From positions 1 to 41,131 of the IMG/VR virus record IMGVR_UViG_3300049215_000044: 41,131 nucleotides of DNA; one strand, 5' to 3'. Every line of letters begins with the position of its first letter. The stretch's first letter is position 1. Positions 1 through 8,354 of the stretch are shown one piece after another. The position numbers and the translations under genes were made by a program. A model generated the notes under the pieces. That model did not search any database. It saw only the letters and a list, made by a program, of their open reading frames with translations, and was not told where the DNA came from. The DNA is from a virus.

Positions 1-2
1 TA

Positions 3-464
3 GATCAGGCTCCATCGACATATGAAGTAACTTGCGAGGACACCGCAAAGCAAGCGTTATCCTACAGCTTACAGGCACGCAAGCTGAAGACAAGGATCGA
101 GGATTCGAGGAAAGAGATCGTTCGTCCTCATATCGACTTCCAGAAGGCTGTAATGAAGTTTGCTAAAGACTTCAATGAGAAGCTTGATTCTATAGAGCAT
201 AATCTTCATACAAAGATAGCCACGTGGATGAAGAGCCAGAAGGAAAATCCGTTCGCTTGCATCGATGAGTTGGAAGTTGAGGACGGCAAAATCAGCGTCA
301 AAAAAGCTTGGGACTTCGAGATTGAAGATCCGACTATTGTCCCCCCTGCTTTCCTATGCCCTGATGAAGATTCCATCAAAAAGGCAGTCGCTTCTGGCAT
401 CCGTAAGATTCCTGGGGTAAGAATATTCAGCTTTGAGTCCACACAAATGAGAGTTAAAAACTAG
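3..464 (+). CDS. Partial phage protein upstream of the RecT-like gene
   Basis: The frame is open from the first complete codon of the window, so the gene begins before base 1; an internal ATG at 153 is not the likely start. The visible 153 residues are charged and mostly helical, with a coiled-coil-like stretch around the middle (many K, E and R with regular L and I) and no transmembrane segment. It ends 9 bases before the RecT-like gene, so the two are very probably co-transcribed. Proteins of this general kind (DUF1351-like) often sit beside RecT-type annealing proteins in phages, which suggests a role in recombination; I did not recognise a catalytic motif. Function is therefore inferred from position only. 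Confidence 0.7.
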   Translation, partial: DQAPSTYEVTCEDTAKQALSYSLQARKLKTRIEDSRKEIVRPHIDFQKAVMKFAKDFNEKLDSIEHNLHTKIATWMKSQKENPFACIDELEVEDGKISVKKAWDFEIEDPTIVPPAFLCPDEDSIKKAVASGIRKIPGVRIFSFESTQMRVKN

Positions 465-473
465 GAGAATGCA

Positions 474-1352
474 ATGAGCAAGGATTTAGTAATAAAGAAA
501 GACATCGCAAAAGAACATGAATTGTCGGTGATCGAAAGAGTGGTTATGCAGGGGGATTTATCCAAATTAGATCCAACTCAGCGAGTCACCTACTACAATA
601 AAGTTTGCGAAAGCATGGGACTCAATCCATACACTCGCCCTTTCGATTATATTTCCCTAAATGGGAAGTTGACGCTGTACGCCAAAAAGGATGCGACTGA
701 GCAGCTGAGACAGGTAAAGAAAATCTCAATCGTGAGCTTGGAAGGCAGGATGGTTGACGATCTTTACATTGTGGTAGCGAAAGCCACTACGCCTGATGGA
801 CGGTTAGACCAATCCACTGGAGCTGTAAGCATCGGAAATCTGAAAGGCGAGCAGAAAGCCAACGCGATCATGAAAGCAGAAACCAAGGCGAAAAGAAGGG
901 TAACTCTGAGCATTTCGGGCATGGGCTGGACTGATGAATCTGAGATTGAGTCAATTCCTCACGCAAAACACGTGAATGTTGACTTGGAAACTGGCGAGGT
1001 GATCGACATTCCAAACCCTCAGATCGGACATACGCCTCAGCCACAAGTTGAGCCACCAGCTCCACCAGTTGCACCGCCTCCACCGCCTGAGCCACCAAAA
1101 GATGAGAAGCACTCACAATACAATGTGTTTTGCCATAAGCATAGCATCATGATGAATAGCGATGGGACAGAAAGCAAAAAGCTGGAGTTTGTAAGGAAGT
1201 CAGCATTGAAAGCAAAGATGAGTGAAATTAGAGTCATCAACTTTGCTATCAATAATGAGGCTGATTTTCAAAAGAAATTCGATAAATGGTCGGCTGAAAA
1301 CTATCCAAATCAGGGAACTGAGACTCCCCGATCAATGGATGAGCTTGTGTAA
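474..1352 (+). CDS. RecT/Red-beta-like single-strand annealing protein
   Basis: This 292-residue protein is predicted to coat single-stranded DNA and anneal complementary strands during phage recombination. Residues 1-165 form the core, with LDPTQRVTYYNKVCESMGLNP near 32-52 and a basic helix KAETKAKRRVTLSISGMG at 134-151, a pattern I associate with phage annealing proteins next to exonucleases. Residues 181-210 are a proline-rich linker, followed by a charged C-terminal domain of about 80 residues that may bind a partner. The start has an AGGAG site 5 bases upstream. The partner exonuclease would be expected upstream, outside the window. Assignment to RecT rather than Erf or Rad52-like families is from memory and is not certain. 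Confidence 0.65.
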   Translation: MSKDLVIKKDIAKEHELSVIERVVMQGDLSKLDPTQRVTYYNKVCESMGLNPYTRPFDYISLNGKLTLYAKKDATEQLRQVKKISIVSLEGRMVDDLYIVVAKATTPDGRLDQSTGAVSIGNLKGEQKANAIMKAETKAKRRVTLSISGMGWTDESEIESIPHAKHVNVDLETGEVIDIPNPQIGHTPQPQVEPPAPPVAPPPPPEPPKDEKHSQYNVFCHKHSIMMNSDGTESKKLEFVRKSALKAKMSEIRVINFAINNEADFQKKFDKWSAENYPNQGTETPRSMDELV

Positions 1353-1364
1353 AACAGCTTTACA
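1348..1364. repeat. 17-bp near-palindrome, copy 1
   Basis: TGTAAAACAGCTTTACA overlaps the stop codon of the RecT-like gene. It differs at one position from the perfect-arm copy at 11297 and at two from the copy at 26158. It could be an operator or part of a transcript-end structure. Confidence 0.5.
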
Positions 1365-1367
1365 TTG

Positions 1368-1421
1368 GAGTCGGTTACAGTCAAGTAACCGACTCACTTG
1401 CGGAAGGGGTTCACCCCTCCT
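1368..1421. terminator. Two hairpins between convergent genes
   Basis: The first hairpin (1368-1395) has perfect 11-base arms, GAGTCGGTTAC and its complement, around a 6-base loop. The second (1402-1421) has a GGGG/CCCC core with a TTCA loop. They fill the gap between the plus-strand recombination cluster and the end of the long minus-strand run, the place for a bidirectional terminator. Neither hairpin is followed by a clear T-run, so intrinsic termination is likely but not proven. Confidence 0.55.
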
Positions 1422-1452
1422 TGAACTTAATCCTTGCTAGCACTTAAGAAAT

Positions 1453-1650
1453 TCATGGCGTTAAGTCTACATGAATCCCAGTTTCAACTTCAAGGATTTT
1501 CTCAGCCTCAATCTCGATGATGTTGTCTTTACCAAGCAATAAGATCGAGCCATAAGCCATAACGATTGCAGTCACCGCAATGATGATCTTCCACTTGTTT
1601 TTGACTACCCAAAGGTAAATCGGGTCGCCTATCTCATCGGGTACTGTCAT
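1453..1650 (-). CDS. Small single-helix membrane protein
   Basis: This 65-residue protein has one strong transmembrane segment at about residues 21-40 (KIIIAVTAIVMAYGSILLLG) and a short acidic tail. Its start overlaps the stop of the lipoprotein gene by 4 bases (ATGA), so translation is coupled. It is the last gene of the long minus-strand structural run, a common place for lysis functions, so a holin or spanin-like role is possible. It is shorter than typical inner-membrane spanins and lacks a long periplasmic coiled coil. I do not recognise the family. Confidence 0.7.
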   Translation of the reverse strand: MTVPDEIGDPIYLWVVKNKWKIIIAVTAIVMAYGSILLLGKDNIIEIEAEKILEVETGIHVDLTP

Positions 1651-1838
1651 GGTTTTGTGATCCCGATCGATGAGCCTGGCGTAAGAGGTACAGTGACTGT
1701 TGGGGAGACGTTAGGTGTATTACTGGCAGTGTCATCAATCACATCATCCGCTGTCCCTGATGTATGAGCCATTGAAACGTTGTATGTGCAGGATGTCATA
1801 CACAAAAGCATCATGACACTCACAAATAATTTTCCCAT
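1647..1838 (-). CDS. Small outer-membrane-type lipoprotein
   Basis: This 63-residue protein starts with a lipoprotein signal (KLFVSVMMLLCMTSC); the cysteine at about 16 is the predicted lipidation site. The mature part is short, rich in T, S, P and D, and ends in a proline-containing tail with no charged coil. Small phage lipoproteins of this shape (an AHT..TADDVID..T stretch, then SP..TVPL) are familiar near tail and lysis genes in myoviruses. It could be an outer-membrane spanin subunit or a superinfection-exclusion lipoprotein; the sequence does not decide. The GGGGG ribosome site just upstream supports the start. Confidence 0.75.
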   Translation of the reverse strand: MGKLFVSVMMLLCMTSCTYNVSMAHTSGTADDVIDDTASNTPNVSPTVTVPLTPGSSIGITKP

Positions 1839-1847
1839 TTTATCCCC

Positions 1848-2192
1848 CTATTTGGATTGTTTTTCTATTTCAATTAAAGCTGTCTGCTCAACAGCTTGAT
1901 CTTGCACCGCGATATAATTGCGGCTCTCGGCCACTAGGGCTGCAAAATGCCCTTGCATGACCATAGTCTCGTTTCTTACTTGCTCGGTTGCAGCCTGCAC
2001 ACCCTCGAATCTTGCTTGAAGGGCTCCCATTTGAATCATGAGCCTTTTCGGGACACAATCCCTTACAAGTTTTTGCTGGCCACTCTGTCCTTCTGTCCAC
2101 CAGCTCTCTACGTGATTGGGACACTCTTCCACGTTGCTGCAAAACCCTGATTTGACCCACGGACATTTTCCCTCGCATGATGTATTTTCCAT
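1848..2192 (-). CDS. Small cysteine-containing phage protein
   Basis: This 114-residue protein has an N-terminal cysteine cluster (CEGKCPWVKSGFCSNVEECP, within residues 6-26) and a further cysteine near 46. The C-terminal half is a long helix with coiled-coil character. The spacing of cysteines suggests a small metal-binding or disulphide-stabilised knuckle. I chose the ATG at 2192 because AGG lies 5 bases upstream; a GTG two codons earlier has no good site. It lies directly after the tail-tip gene and before the lipoprotein, so a virion-tip or lysis-related role is possible, but no function can be assigned. Confidence 0.7.
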   Translation of the reverse strand: MENTSCEGKCPWVKSGFCSNVEECPNHVESWWTEGQSGQQKLVRDCVPKRLMIQMGALQARFEGVQAATEQVRNETMVMQGHFAALVAESRNYIAVQDQAVEQTALIEIEKQSK

Positions 2193-2198
2193 CTTCAC

Positions 2199-2870
2199 CT
2201 ATAGAATTTTTAGACACAGAATACCGACTGAAGCTGAAGGCCTCCAAGTATTGCCGTGATTGTGTCCATTGGTGGCTCCTGCTGGATCTGTACTTGCTGT
2301 GTCTGTAGATCCTGCACCGCCAGTAAACTTGGTTGCTGCATTGTTTTGGTGCGATGTCTCCTGAGTACCAGAAACGATGTTGGCTTGAAGCGTTCCACTC
2401 TTGCTCTGTCTAGTTCTCATTGCGTGAGAGTGAGCAGGGATTTGATCTATCGTTAGGGTAGCATTTGACTGCTGCCAGTTGGTTGTTGCCGTGGAGACAC
2501 CGCCAGTCACAAAGGTCGCTCCACCTTTCACAGCTAGCAGCCTATCCCCTGTATTGGGTATTATCTGCCAAAAGGAAGGTGAGACTGGGACAGCGTTCAT
2601 ATAAAACCACATCTGCGTTCCGACAGTAAAACCGACAGCTGCGAATTGGCATTTTGCATTAGAGCCTCCCCTAGCCAGCATGACCAGATCAGTAGCTAAA
2701 GGCGAGTTGGGAGTAGGAGAAAGATTAGGCAAGCCAGCAATATTGATCGTCCTCAAAAGGGCAACTGTTACCTTGTAATCAGTGGTATTATTCTTTCGGA
2801 TTAAAGCCAAATCCGCATCATCGGCTGATGAGGCTGGGTCTAAGTCTGAGAGTTGTACTGGACTTGTCAT
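2199..2870 (-). CDS. Tail fibre / tail collar-type tip protein
   Basis: This 223-residue virion protein has an N-terminal adaptor part with a TDYKVTVALLRT stretch, a central region, and a C-terminal part typical of short tail fibre tips. That part carries IDQIPAHSH around 142-150, further histidines (GHNHGN), and an ending RPSASVGILCLKI like collar-type fibre ends. In gp12-like fibres such histidines bind metal along the trimer axis; this is family knowledge, not proven here. It probably contributes to host receptor binding. The AGGAGG-type site upstream and the 9-base spacing from the preceding gene support the start. Confidence 0.8.
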   Translation of the reverse strand: MTSPVQLSDLDPASSADDADLALIRKNNTTDYKVTVALLRTINIAGLPNLSPTPNSPLATDLVMLARGGSNAKCQFAAVGFTVGTQMWFYMNAVPVSPSFWQIIPNTGDRLLAVKGGATFVTGGVSTATTNWQQSNATLTIDQIPAHSHAMRTRQSKSGTLQANIVSGTQETSHQNNAATKFTGGAGSTDTASTDPAGATNGHNHGNTWRPSASVGILCLKIL

Positions 2871-2879
2871 TTAATCCTC

Positions 2880-3356
2880 CTACGGAATGTTTTTCATCTG
2901 ACCATAGATTATGTAGTTGCCTGATCCCCCTGCTGCCGTAATCACGCCAGTAACCGAAATAGTCGAAACGGTCAGAGTTGTTCCGCCCAGCTTTGTCACC
3001 GTGACAGGGGAAACTGGGTTTGGTGGAATATAGGTTATCCCATGAAAAGAATTGGCAGGTGTCGTAGTGTCGATGACATAGACGATTGCCATGCCCCCAG
3101 TTACGATGTCAAAAGCAGGGGTAGTTCCTGTGTTATCCACCACGCTGGATTGAGCCTCTTGCTGGTCGAGCCATTGTAGCCATCGGTTAGTATAACGCCC
3201 CAGCCAGTTAAACCAATTCCTTGGAGGCTGTTCGTTGAAGTTCCATCCATAGTTTTGCTTCTCTAAGGGTGGGGTCGTAACGTTATTCTGACCTGAAATG
3301 TCGTCTGTCCTATTGAGTTCTGCCCAAACAGGAAAGGTTGAGGGTTTTAGTACCAT
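2880..3356 (-). CDS. Tail fibre-associated protein
   Basis: This 158-residue protein has a tryptophan- and asparagine-rich segment (YGWNFNEQPPRNWFNWLGRY at about 51-70) familiar from phage fibre or baseplate-tip proteins. A beta-rich C-terminal half follows, with many T, V and G. It lies between the DUF2612 baseplate protein and the collar-type fibre in one tightly packed run with an AAGGAG site. It probably connects a fibre to the baseplate or forms part of the fibre shaft. No enzymatic motif is present. Confidence 0.75.
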   Translation of the reverse strand: MVLKPSTFPVWAELNRTDDISGQNNVTTPPLEKQNYGWNFNEQPPRNWFNWLGRYTNRWLQWLDQQEAQSSVVDNTGTTPAFDIVTGGMAIVYVIDTTTPANSFHGITYIPPNPVSPVTVTKLGGTTLTVSTISVTGVITAAGGSGNYIIYGQMKNIP

Positions 3357-3365
3357 AGATTCTCC

Positions 3366-4133
3366 TTAAGGATTTGGGGGTATCTCACCATTTAAAACCA
3401 AAACTTCTGCTAATCTGCCCTGATTTGGAGCCACAAAATTGTCTTCGGCAAAGCCTCCGAAGTTTGGGTTCGTCACGGTTTGACCTCTGTTAATTTGAAA
3501 TATATCATCAGCAATCCCATCAGGTGACACATGAAATGGGTTTAACTGAGTAAGATCAAGAGGATTCGGTGCGACATAGAAGTCTTCAACGATAGGGTCA
3601 CCACTAAATCCAAATCCTTTGTCAGTGAGATAATACCATGTGATCGGAGCGTACTGAACGCCAGCTGGACTAATAGAATGGATTGCCGTGACAATTTCAT
3701 CTGGAGGGATAGAGAAGTTTTCAGGGAGGCCGTTCGTCCACATCTGAAAAAACGCTGGGTAAGGCTCGAAGTAATGGACTTTGTTTGCCTTGGTTAAAAA
3801 CTTCAAGGCAAAGATCATTTCTTCTGGGGTGGCCGTACTCTTATTGATGAAGACTTGGAAGTATAGCTGTTCCCGATACGCTGAGTCTGTCTGGCCTGGC
3901 TGCCGTTGCAAACCGAGGATTATGCCAATCTCATCAAGTTGAACGCCTACAGCAGTCCCTATCCACCTCTGATTATAAAGCTCAAGCTCGACAGTGTTAA
4001 TGTCGTAGCAGGGAGCCACCATAGCAGCTAAAAACTTTTGAAAGTTTGTCTTGCCACCATTTGCCAAGCTCTCAGCAAATTGAGCTGCCAGTAAGGCGAC
4101 CGTCCTCTCATAAAAGTTTAAAATTGAATACAT
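3366..4133 (-). CDS. DUF2612-type baseplate protein
   Basis: This 255-residue protein matches the DUF2612 baseplate family: LYNQRWIGTAVGVQLDEIG at about 52-70 followed by YREQLYFQVFINKS and a C-terminal beta part. In this phage type it takes the place of tail protein I next to baseplate J and links the baseplate to the fibres. The C-terminal 60 residues, rich in N, P and F (FGGFAEDNFVAPNQG), resemble an extension for fibre attachment. It follows baseplate J with no gap. Confidence 0.8.
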   Translation of the reverse strand: MYSILNFYERTVALLAAQFAESLANGGKTNFQKFLAAMVAPCYDINTVELELYNQRWIGTAVGVQLDEIGIILGLQRQPGQTDSAYREQLYFQVFINKSTATPEEMIFALKFLTKANKVHYFEPYPAFFQMWTNGLPENFSIPPDEIVTAIHSISPAGVQYAPITWYYLTDKGFGFSGDPIVEDFYVAPNPLDLTQLNPFHVSPDGIADDIFQINRGQTVTNPNFGGFAEDNFVAPNQGRLAEVLVLNGEIPPNP

Positions 4134-4134
4134 G

Positions 4135-6129
4135 CTATACCGTCACTGATATTCGAGTTATAGACCATGTAGATATCTCATTCTCTTCGATGATAATATC
4201 TGACGACCCAAATGAAGGTGTGTCAGTTGGGCTATTGGTTGCGGCCAACTGCATCACTCCGCTCGCTACTCCTGGCACTGTGAAGATCTGACACAGCACA
4301 CGCTGCAATAGAACGTCCTCTCCAATACCTAAACTCTGACCATACGCTAAAATAGCATCGGCCACAAGCTGAACTCCGTTCGTTGGGAACGTCTCTTCTG
4401 AGTACAGAGAGAGCGTCAAAGTCACCCAAATGTAAATCGGAGTCGGCCTTGAGAAGTGAATTATTTGCGTATCACCTTGGGAGTCGATGATCGGAATGCC
4501 GTTCCCACTGTTGACATTGCCGAAAGTCTGGATGCCTGCTGGCTTCGATAGCCAAATTTCTTCAGCGACATCCGCATCCGATCCGCCACTAACGACTGCT
4601 TCGAAGCTTTTGGGTGGACGCCCCCCCTTGACGACATAGTTTGCTTGGGATGCCCCACCTGTAATGATAACTGAATCAATTGTCACCTCCTGAAAGATGT
4701 TCATCGTAATTTCTAAAGTATTGTTTGACACGCCACCTACAACGCAATCATCAATTTCGGGCTGAGCTGCAAGCAATAAGGCAAGCTGTCCCATCGTTGC
4801 TACGCTGCTTGTTGCCCATGTAATCGTGGCAAGCGTCCTAGAGTTCATGGAGATGGTTATCTGGTTTCCTGTCACTAAGGGAGCAGAAAACACGATATCG
4901 ATCTCATCTTGAATCATATTCACATTTTCAAAGACTAAAGCACTATCAACGCCTGGCACGTTCTGCAATAGGTGAGCTCTAATCGCCTCTACCGTGGCAT
5001 TTCCTGCAAGCCTAATAGAGCTAGCTCTTCGGATTCTCAATTCAGCATCGGTTTCGATAAAACGACCAGTCACGCCTGCTTTCGGATTTGTGATTGATGT
5101 CCAGCCTCCTATTGGAGTAAGGATCTCTGTAAGAGAATTGGCAGGACAGATCACGGGTCCAAATTCTTGAGAGCGGAAAGTGACTGGCGAGCTTTGCGCC
5201 GTGATCGTAAGACCTGGCTGGGGAGATGCAGCAAAAGGAACGTCAGCATCATCCGCCGTAATTGTAAAAACGCCTAGCAAGCTGGTTGCACTTACTGGCT
5301 GAGAGCCTGCTGTGATAACCGCTGCCAAATATTGTGCGATGGTATTTATAGAGCCTGGAACGTCAAAAGTAATTGCAGAGGTAGGGAAGGAGCCTGTTCC
5401 AGTATTCTGAATATTATTGATTGTAACCGAAAAACCAAGATTTGGAATGATCTTAATTGTGTCTGGGTTTGTTGGTGTGGCACTGAATACGGCAGGGCTT
5501 AATGCAATTTCCGCTGCAATATCTGCCAACATCTGATTGCTTGTAGTTGTAAATGGAACTGGAGAAAGTTCTACCCCATTCAAAGTGACCGTAGCTATAT
5601 TACCAGCGATAAACGAGCCTGTAAAAGTGATGATCGGCAGGGAGTAAATGAATCCCTGATTATTGACCAGCATCGTATAAACTTGGGCTGCTGGGGGAGA
5701 ATCAACCGTCACGCCAACAGAATAGGCATTGCCTCTGGTTATCAAACCTGCGATTTGGTTGGAAAAAACGTTATTGGTGTTAGGAATCCTAACGAGAGAT
5801 CCGGCAGGAATGGCTGTCGATTCATTACCAGTACACACTCCAGTAACCACTGTTTGTCTGGCTGGAAGCCTTGTAATGCCATTCAATTGGACTACGTTGT
5901 CAAGGGCAACGCCTTCCGCTGAGTTGGGATATTGACTAAAATAAACGTCCTCCAAATTCTCCCAAATGTCTGCGAATTGCTTTGCGAGAACGCCAATTTG
6001 CTGTCCAAAAACTGACTGAGGATCAATATTGATGTCACCAAATTGAGCGATCATGGCATTTTCAAGGTCTTGCTTTATGTCTGCGAGCCTTTTGGCATTG
6101 AATCCTAACGGCGTTAATCCGAATGTCAT
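4135..6129 (-). CDS. Baseplate J-like protein with two inserted modules
   Basis: This 664-residue protein is the J-type baseplate wedge component. J features are the N-terminal FGDINIDPQSVFGQQIGVLA, the central IETDAELRIRRASS at about 358-371, GVDSALVFENVN at 393-404 and GRPPKSFEAVVSGG at 503-516. J proteins of this phage type are usually well under 500 residues. The excess comes largely from two beta-alpha-beta modules at about 168-248 and 414-501. The second lies exactly between VFENVNM and GRPPKSFEAVV, two motifs that are close together in ordinary J proteins. Related modules occur in the sheath, cement and collar proteins of this window. A GGAG site supports the ATG start. Confidence 0.9.
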   Translation of the reverse strand: MTFGLTPLGFNAKRLADIKQDLENAMIAQFGDINIDPQSVFGQQIGVLAKQFADIWENLEDVYFSQYPNSAEGVALDNVVQLNGITRLPARQTVVTGVCTGNESTAIPAGSLVRIPNTNNVFSNQIAGLITRGNAYSVGVTVDSPPAAQVYTMLVNNQGFIYSLPIITFTGSFIAGNIATVTLNGVELSPVPFTTTSNQMLADIAAEIALSPAVFSATPTNPDTIKIIPNLGFSVTINNIQNTGTGSFPTSAITFDVPGSINTIAQYLAAVITAGSQPVSATSLLGVFTITADDADVPFAASPQPGLTITAQSSPVTFRSQEFGPVICPANSLTEILTPIGGWTSITNPKAGVTGRFIETDAELRIRRASSIRLAGNATVEAIRAHLLQNVPGVDSALVFENVNMIQDEIDIVFSAPLVTGNQITISMNSRTLATITWATSSVATMGQLALLLAAQPEIDDCVVGGVSNNTLEITMNIFQEVTIDSVIITGGASQANYVVKGGRPPKSFEAVVSGGSDADVAEEIWLSKPAGIQTFGNVNSGNGIPIIDSQGDTQIIHFSRPTPIYIWVTLTLSLYSEETFPTNGVQLVADAILAYGQSLGIGEDVLLQRVLCQIFTVPGVASGVMQLAATNSPTDTPSFGSSDIIIEENEISTWSITRISVTV
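4627..4890 (-). repeat. Virion insertion module, copy in baseplate J (2)
   Basis: Residues 414-501 of the J protein. Diagnostic features are VTGN, then a beta strand, T-M-G followed by an alanine/leucine helix (QLALLLAAQ), and a TGGASQ end signature shared with the collar-protein copy. Confidence 0.7.
5386..5628 (-). repeat. Virion insertion module, copy in baseplate J (1)
   Basis: Residues 168-248 of the J protein. It carries ATVTLNGVELSPVPF, a TTSN turn and a LADIAAEIA helix, closely matching the cement and sheath copies. Confidence 0.7.
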
Positions 6130-6485
6130 GGTAACTCCTGATCTATCTCGATTATCCCCGACAGCGATTTAACAGAGAACTGTACTCCGAAAGTTCGCTT
6201 GGCGGAATTGTAGTCGCTAGAGAAGGAAGTGATCTCCTCTACTCCCCTAGTATTGACTATCTCATCTTTTAAAAATGATTCTACCTGAATCTGGTTTGGC
6301 TCTTTAACAAAAAAATATTGAAAGTATGGAATGCCAGCCAAGATATTTAGATACCATTCTCCCTGAATAAAGCGTAGACGTATCGCAAGATTTTGTGCGA
6401 TTTGATCTACTTGGTCGACAAGCACTGCACTGGCCTCAATAAGAAGCAAGTCGCCTGTCTTTGGGTCTAATGCCATATCAATCAT
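6126..6485 (-). CDS. gp25-like baseplate wedge protein
   Basis: This 119-residue protein matches the small gp25/W-type wedge component: LDPKTGDLLL near the start, then QNLAIRLRFIQGEWYLN at about 31-47 and PYFQYFFVKEPN, as in myoviruses of this type. It sits between the spike and baseplate J, the conserved wedge order, and overlaps both neighbours by 4 bases. It is expected to nucleate sheath assembly at the baseplate. Confidence 0.85.
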   Translation of the reverse strand: MIDMALDPKTGDLLLIEASAVLVDQVDQIAQNLAIRLRFIQGEWYLNILAGIPYFQYFFVKEPNQIQVESFLKDEIVNTRGVEEITSFSSDYNSAKRTFGVQFSVKSLSGIIEIDQELP

Positions 6486-7159
6486 GGTGGTATCGTCCCT
6501 TTTATAGCGTTAAGCTGCGTCTGTAAGGTTGCCACTAAAGCTGTAAACGCTGGGTTTAATGGTCCCCCTAAAGCTGTTCCAGTTACCGCTGCTCCTTGCA
6601 AATAGGTCATTAGAGTAGAAATAACTTGAAGCACTTCAGTTGTTGAATTGCCTATTGCTACCTTACCAGAAGTTTTAATTAGAACATCGCCATTTTGTTT
6701 AATTGTAATATAACTATTAGCATAGTTTATTAAGAAATCTGAATTGTTCTGAGCTGGACTAGTTTCTGTAAAAGGCAGCAATCCCATGATGGCTACGCCG
6801 TCCGACAAGTCAAGCTTTCTAGGATCGGTAGGTGGCAGCTGTTGCCCTGTTGCCAGAAAGTTATCAATGGAACGCTCGCAACAGATAATCAAGCAATAGT
6901 CGCCTGCGTTTACAGGAAAGGTAATGCTAGCTCCTCCTGCAAAAGGGAAGATCACAGGGACATTATTCAGGATCGGCATAGGCTCGGTTGTTCCGTCTGT
7001 GTACTTCTTATCGACCATAGGCTGGACATTTGCCTTCTTGGTCTTATAATCGTAGTTGACTATCTTGGCAGGGAACGCCGTATGAATATTTAAAAGCTGG
7101 TACAGAATCGCGTTTCTTATCGCGTCTGTCATTGTATTTGGGCTTGATGGACTGCTCAT
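6482..7159 (-). CDS. Baseplate spike protein (gpV / Gp138-like)
   Basis: This 225-residue protein is the central membrane-piercing spike. Its N-terminal half is an OB-like domain: FPAKIVNYDYKTKKANVQPM, then PVIFPFAGGASITFPVNAGD and CLIICCERSID. A short beta-helix-like stretch (YITIKQNGDVLIKTSGKVAIG) and a helical tail follow. I chose the ATG at 7159, which overlaps the hub stop as ATGA; a GTG at 7195 would add 12 residues and a 40-base overlap. It lies between hub and wedge genes as expected. No lysozyme domain is present. Confidence 0.85.
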   Translation of the reverse strand: MSSPSSPNTMTDAIRNAILYQLLNIHTAFPAKIVNYDYKTKKANVQPMVDKKYTDGTTEPMPILNNVPVIFPFAGGASITFPVNAGDYCLIICCERSIDNFLATGQQLPPTDPRKLDLSDGVAIMGLLPFTETSPAQNNSDFLINYANSYITIKQNGDVLIKTSGKVAIGNSTTEVLQVISTLMTYLQGAAVTGTALGGPLNPAFTALVATLQTQLNAIKGTIPP

Positions 7160-8025
7160 GGATTTAGCTGTGTAACCTCCATATTGGATTCCCACTGCAT
7201 ACCGAAAGTGTCGCCTGAGTGTCGAATCGTTTCACATCGAAAAATACCTTGAAATCCTAAATATTGCGAAGAGATATCCAGCTTTGAGCCTGGCAAAATC
7301 TTAGGATAGAGAAGGGTTGCAACTCTCCAGCCAACCGCTGGTCCTTGGACGTAGAAGTCTTGACGCTTGTAAGTGTAACGCTGAGGGATTCCAATCATTC
7401 CAGTCTGGCCATTGATTAAAAAGGCCGTCTCATCAATGACTCCGCTGACTGGAATGATCTGTAAAGTCTCGTTCTGAACGCTGGCTTGCAGGTTCAGTAG
7501 TGAGCAAGCTTTTAAAAGAGCTTCTTTGCCCATTCCAGCACATTCAAATCCTTGATCATAAACAAGGTTGTCGCTGTTAGCAAACTCAGTGATAGGAATG
7601 CCCATCCTCTTAGCGATAGTTTGAATAACTTCCCTCGCGGACGTTCCCGCCTGGAAACTGAGTGAAAAATGTTTCTGATTAACATATCGCTCTCCATCTC
7701 CACACTCAAGGGTTGTGACGATGTCGGGCAGGTCATAGGTGTGATAAACCGTGGTGGTGTCTCCAACATAAAGTAACTCCTCTCCAGAGCCTCTTTCATA
7801 GCCAGCGTAAACAGTCACCTCATCTCCATAGTCTTTTATGAGATTGCGATGATCGCGGCTGAGGTTCCAAATTTTAATGTTTCCTACATTGGTTGACCAA
7901 GCCAAATTCTTCTGGATATTAAAGGAAACTCTCAAGCCTGACAAGCGAATCGTCTTTTCATATCCAGTGAAGTCGTCACGCCGAATCCTAATTATAACGG
8001 TCGCTGTTCGGATAAACTTCGTCAT
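7156..8025 (-). CDS. Baseplate hub protein (gp27/gpD-like)
   Basis: This 289-residue protein matches the hub of contractile tails. Evidence includes an N-terminal beta part (LRVSFNIQKNLAWSTNVGNI), a VTVYAGYERG strand pair, a DTTTVYHTYD...TTLECGDGE element, a helical FQAGTSAREVIQTIAKRMGI segment at about 124-143 and an ALLKACSLLNLQ repeat helix. It would form the trimeric ring that carries the spike and meets the tail tube. The gene lies between the plug-like and spike genes. The ribosome site is weak, so translation probably depends on coupling to the upstream gene (4-base overlap). Confidence 0.85.
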   Translation of the reverse strand: MTKFIRTATVIIRIRRDDFTGYEKTIRLSGLRVSFNIQKNLAWSTNVGNIKIWNLSRDHRNLIKDYGDEVTVYAGYERGSGEELLYVGDTTTVYHTYDLPDIVTTLECGDGERYVNQKHFSLSFQAGTSAREVIQTIAKRMGIPITEFANSDNLVYDQGFECAGMGKEALLKACSLLNLQASVQNETLQIIPVSGVIDETAFLINGQTGMIGIPQRYTYKRQDFYVQGPAVGWRVATLLYPKILPGSKLDISSQYLGFQGIFRCETIRHSGDTFGMQWESNMEVTQLNP

Positions 8026-8354
8026 GTGGCCAATGCCTCCAACTCGCCTGCTTCATAGTAGAAAAGCTCATCAATTTCACCCATATCGAATCGCATTATT
8101 TTCTGAAAACCCCCAAGTACATTCTGACATACGATGTCCCCTGATGGCATACCTACAGTTACAAATTGACCTGTCAAATTCCAGTTGACTACGACCTTAA
8201 CCCCCAACAGAATTGGCTCATCATTTCGAGAATAAATTGACATCACCCAATATTGATTTATGGCGTTCCATTTGAATCGCAAATTGAAGATGACATTGGT
8301 TAAAGTTATCTGGGCTTCCCATGAGGCTGGCTCTTTAAAGGGTATGATTTGCAT
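8022..8354 (-). CDS. Baseplate plug-like protein (Pam3 gp18 / DUF6983-like)
   Basis: This 110-residue all-beta protein has the layout of the small baseplate plug of cyanophage Pam3-like myoviruses. It begins with IIPFKEPASWEAQITL, then a W-containing strand pair (FKWNAINQYWVMSIYSRND) and a closing GMPSGDIVCQNVLGG. Its place between the Dit-like and hub genes fits that role. The assignment rests on recalled pattern and position. Confidence 0.7.
   Translation of the reverse strand: MQIIPFKEPASWEAQITLTNVIFNLRFKWNAINQYWVMSIYSRNDEPILLGVKVVVNWNLTGQFVTVGMPSGDIVCQNVLGGFQKIMRFDMGEIDELFYYEAGELEALAT

Noticed and set aside
1453-1838. Complete two-component spanin pair
   Set aside because: The membrane protein lacks a long periplasmic coiled coil and the lipoprotein is not clearly matched to it; spanin is listed only as a possibility.
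7160-7195. Upstream GTG start for the spike protein
   Set aside because: It would overlap the hub gene by 40 bases; the ATG at 7159 gives the 4-base overlap usual in this operon.
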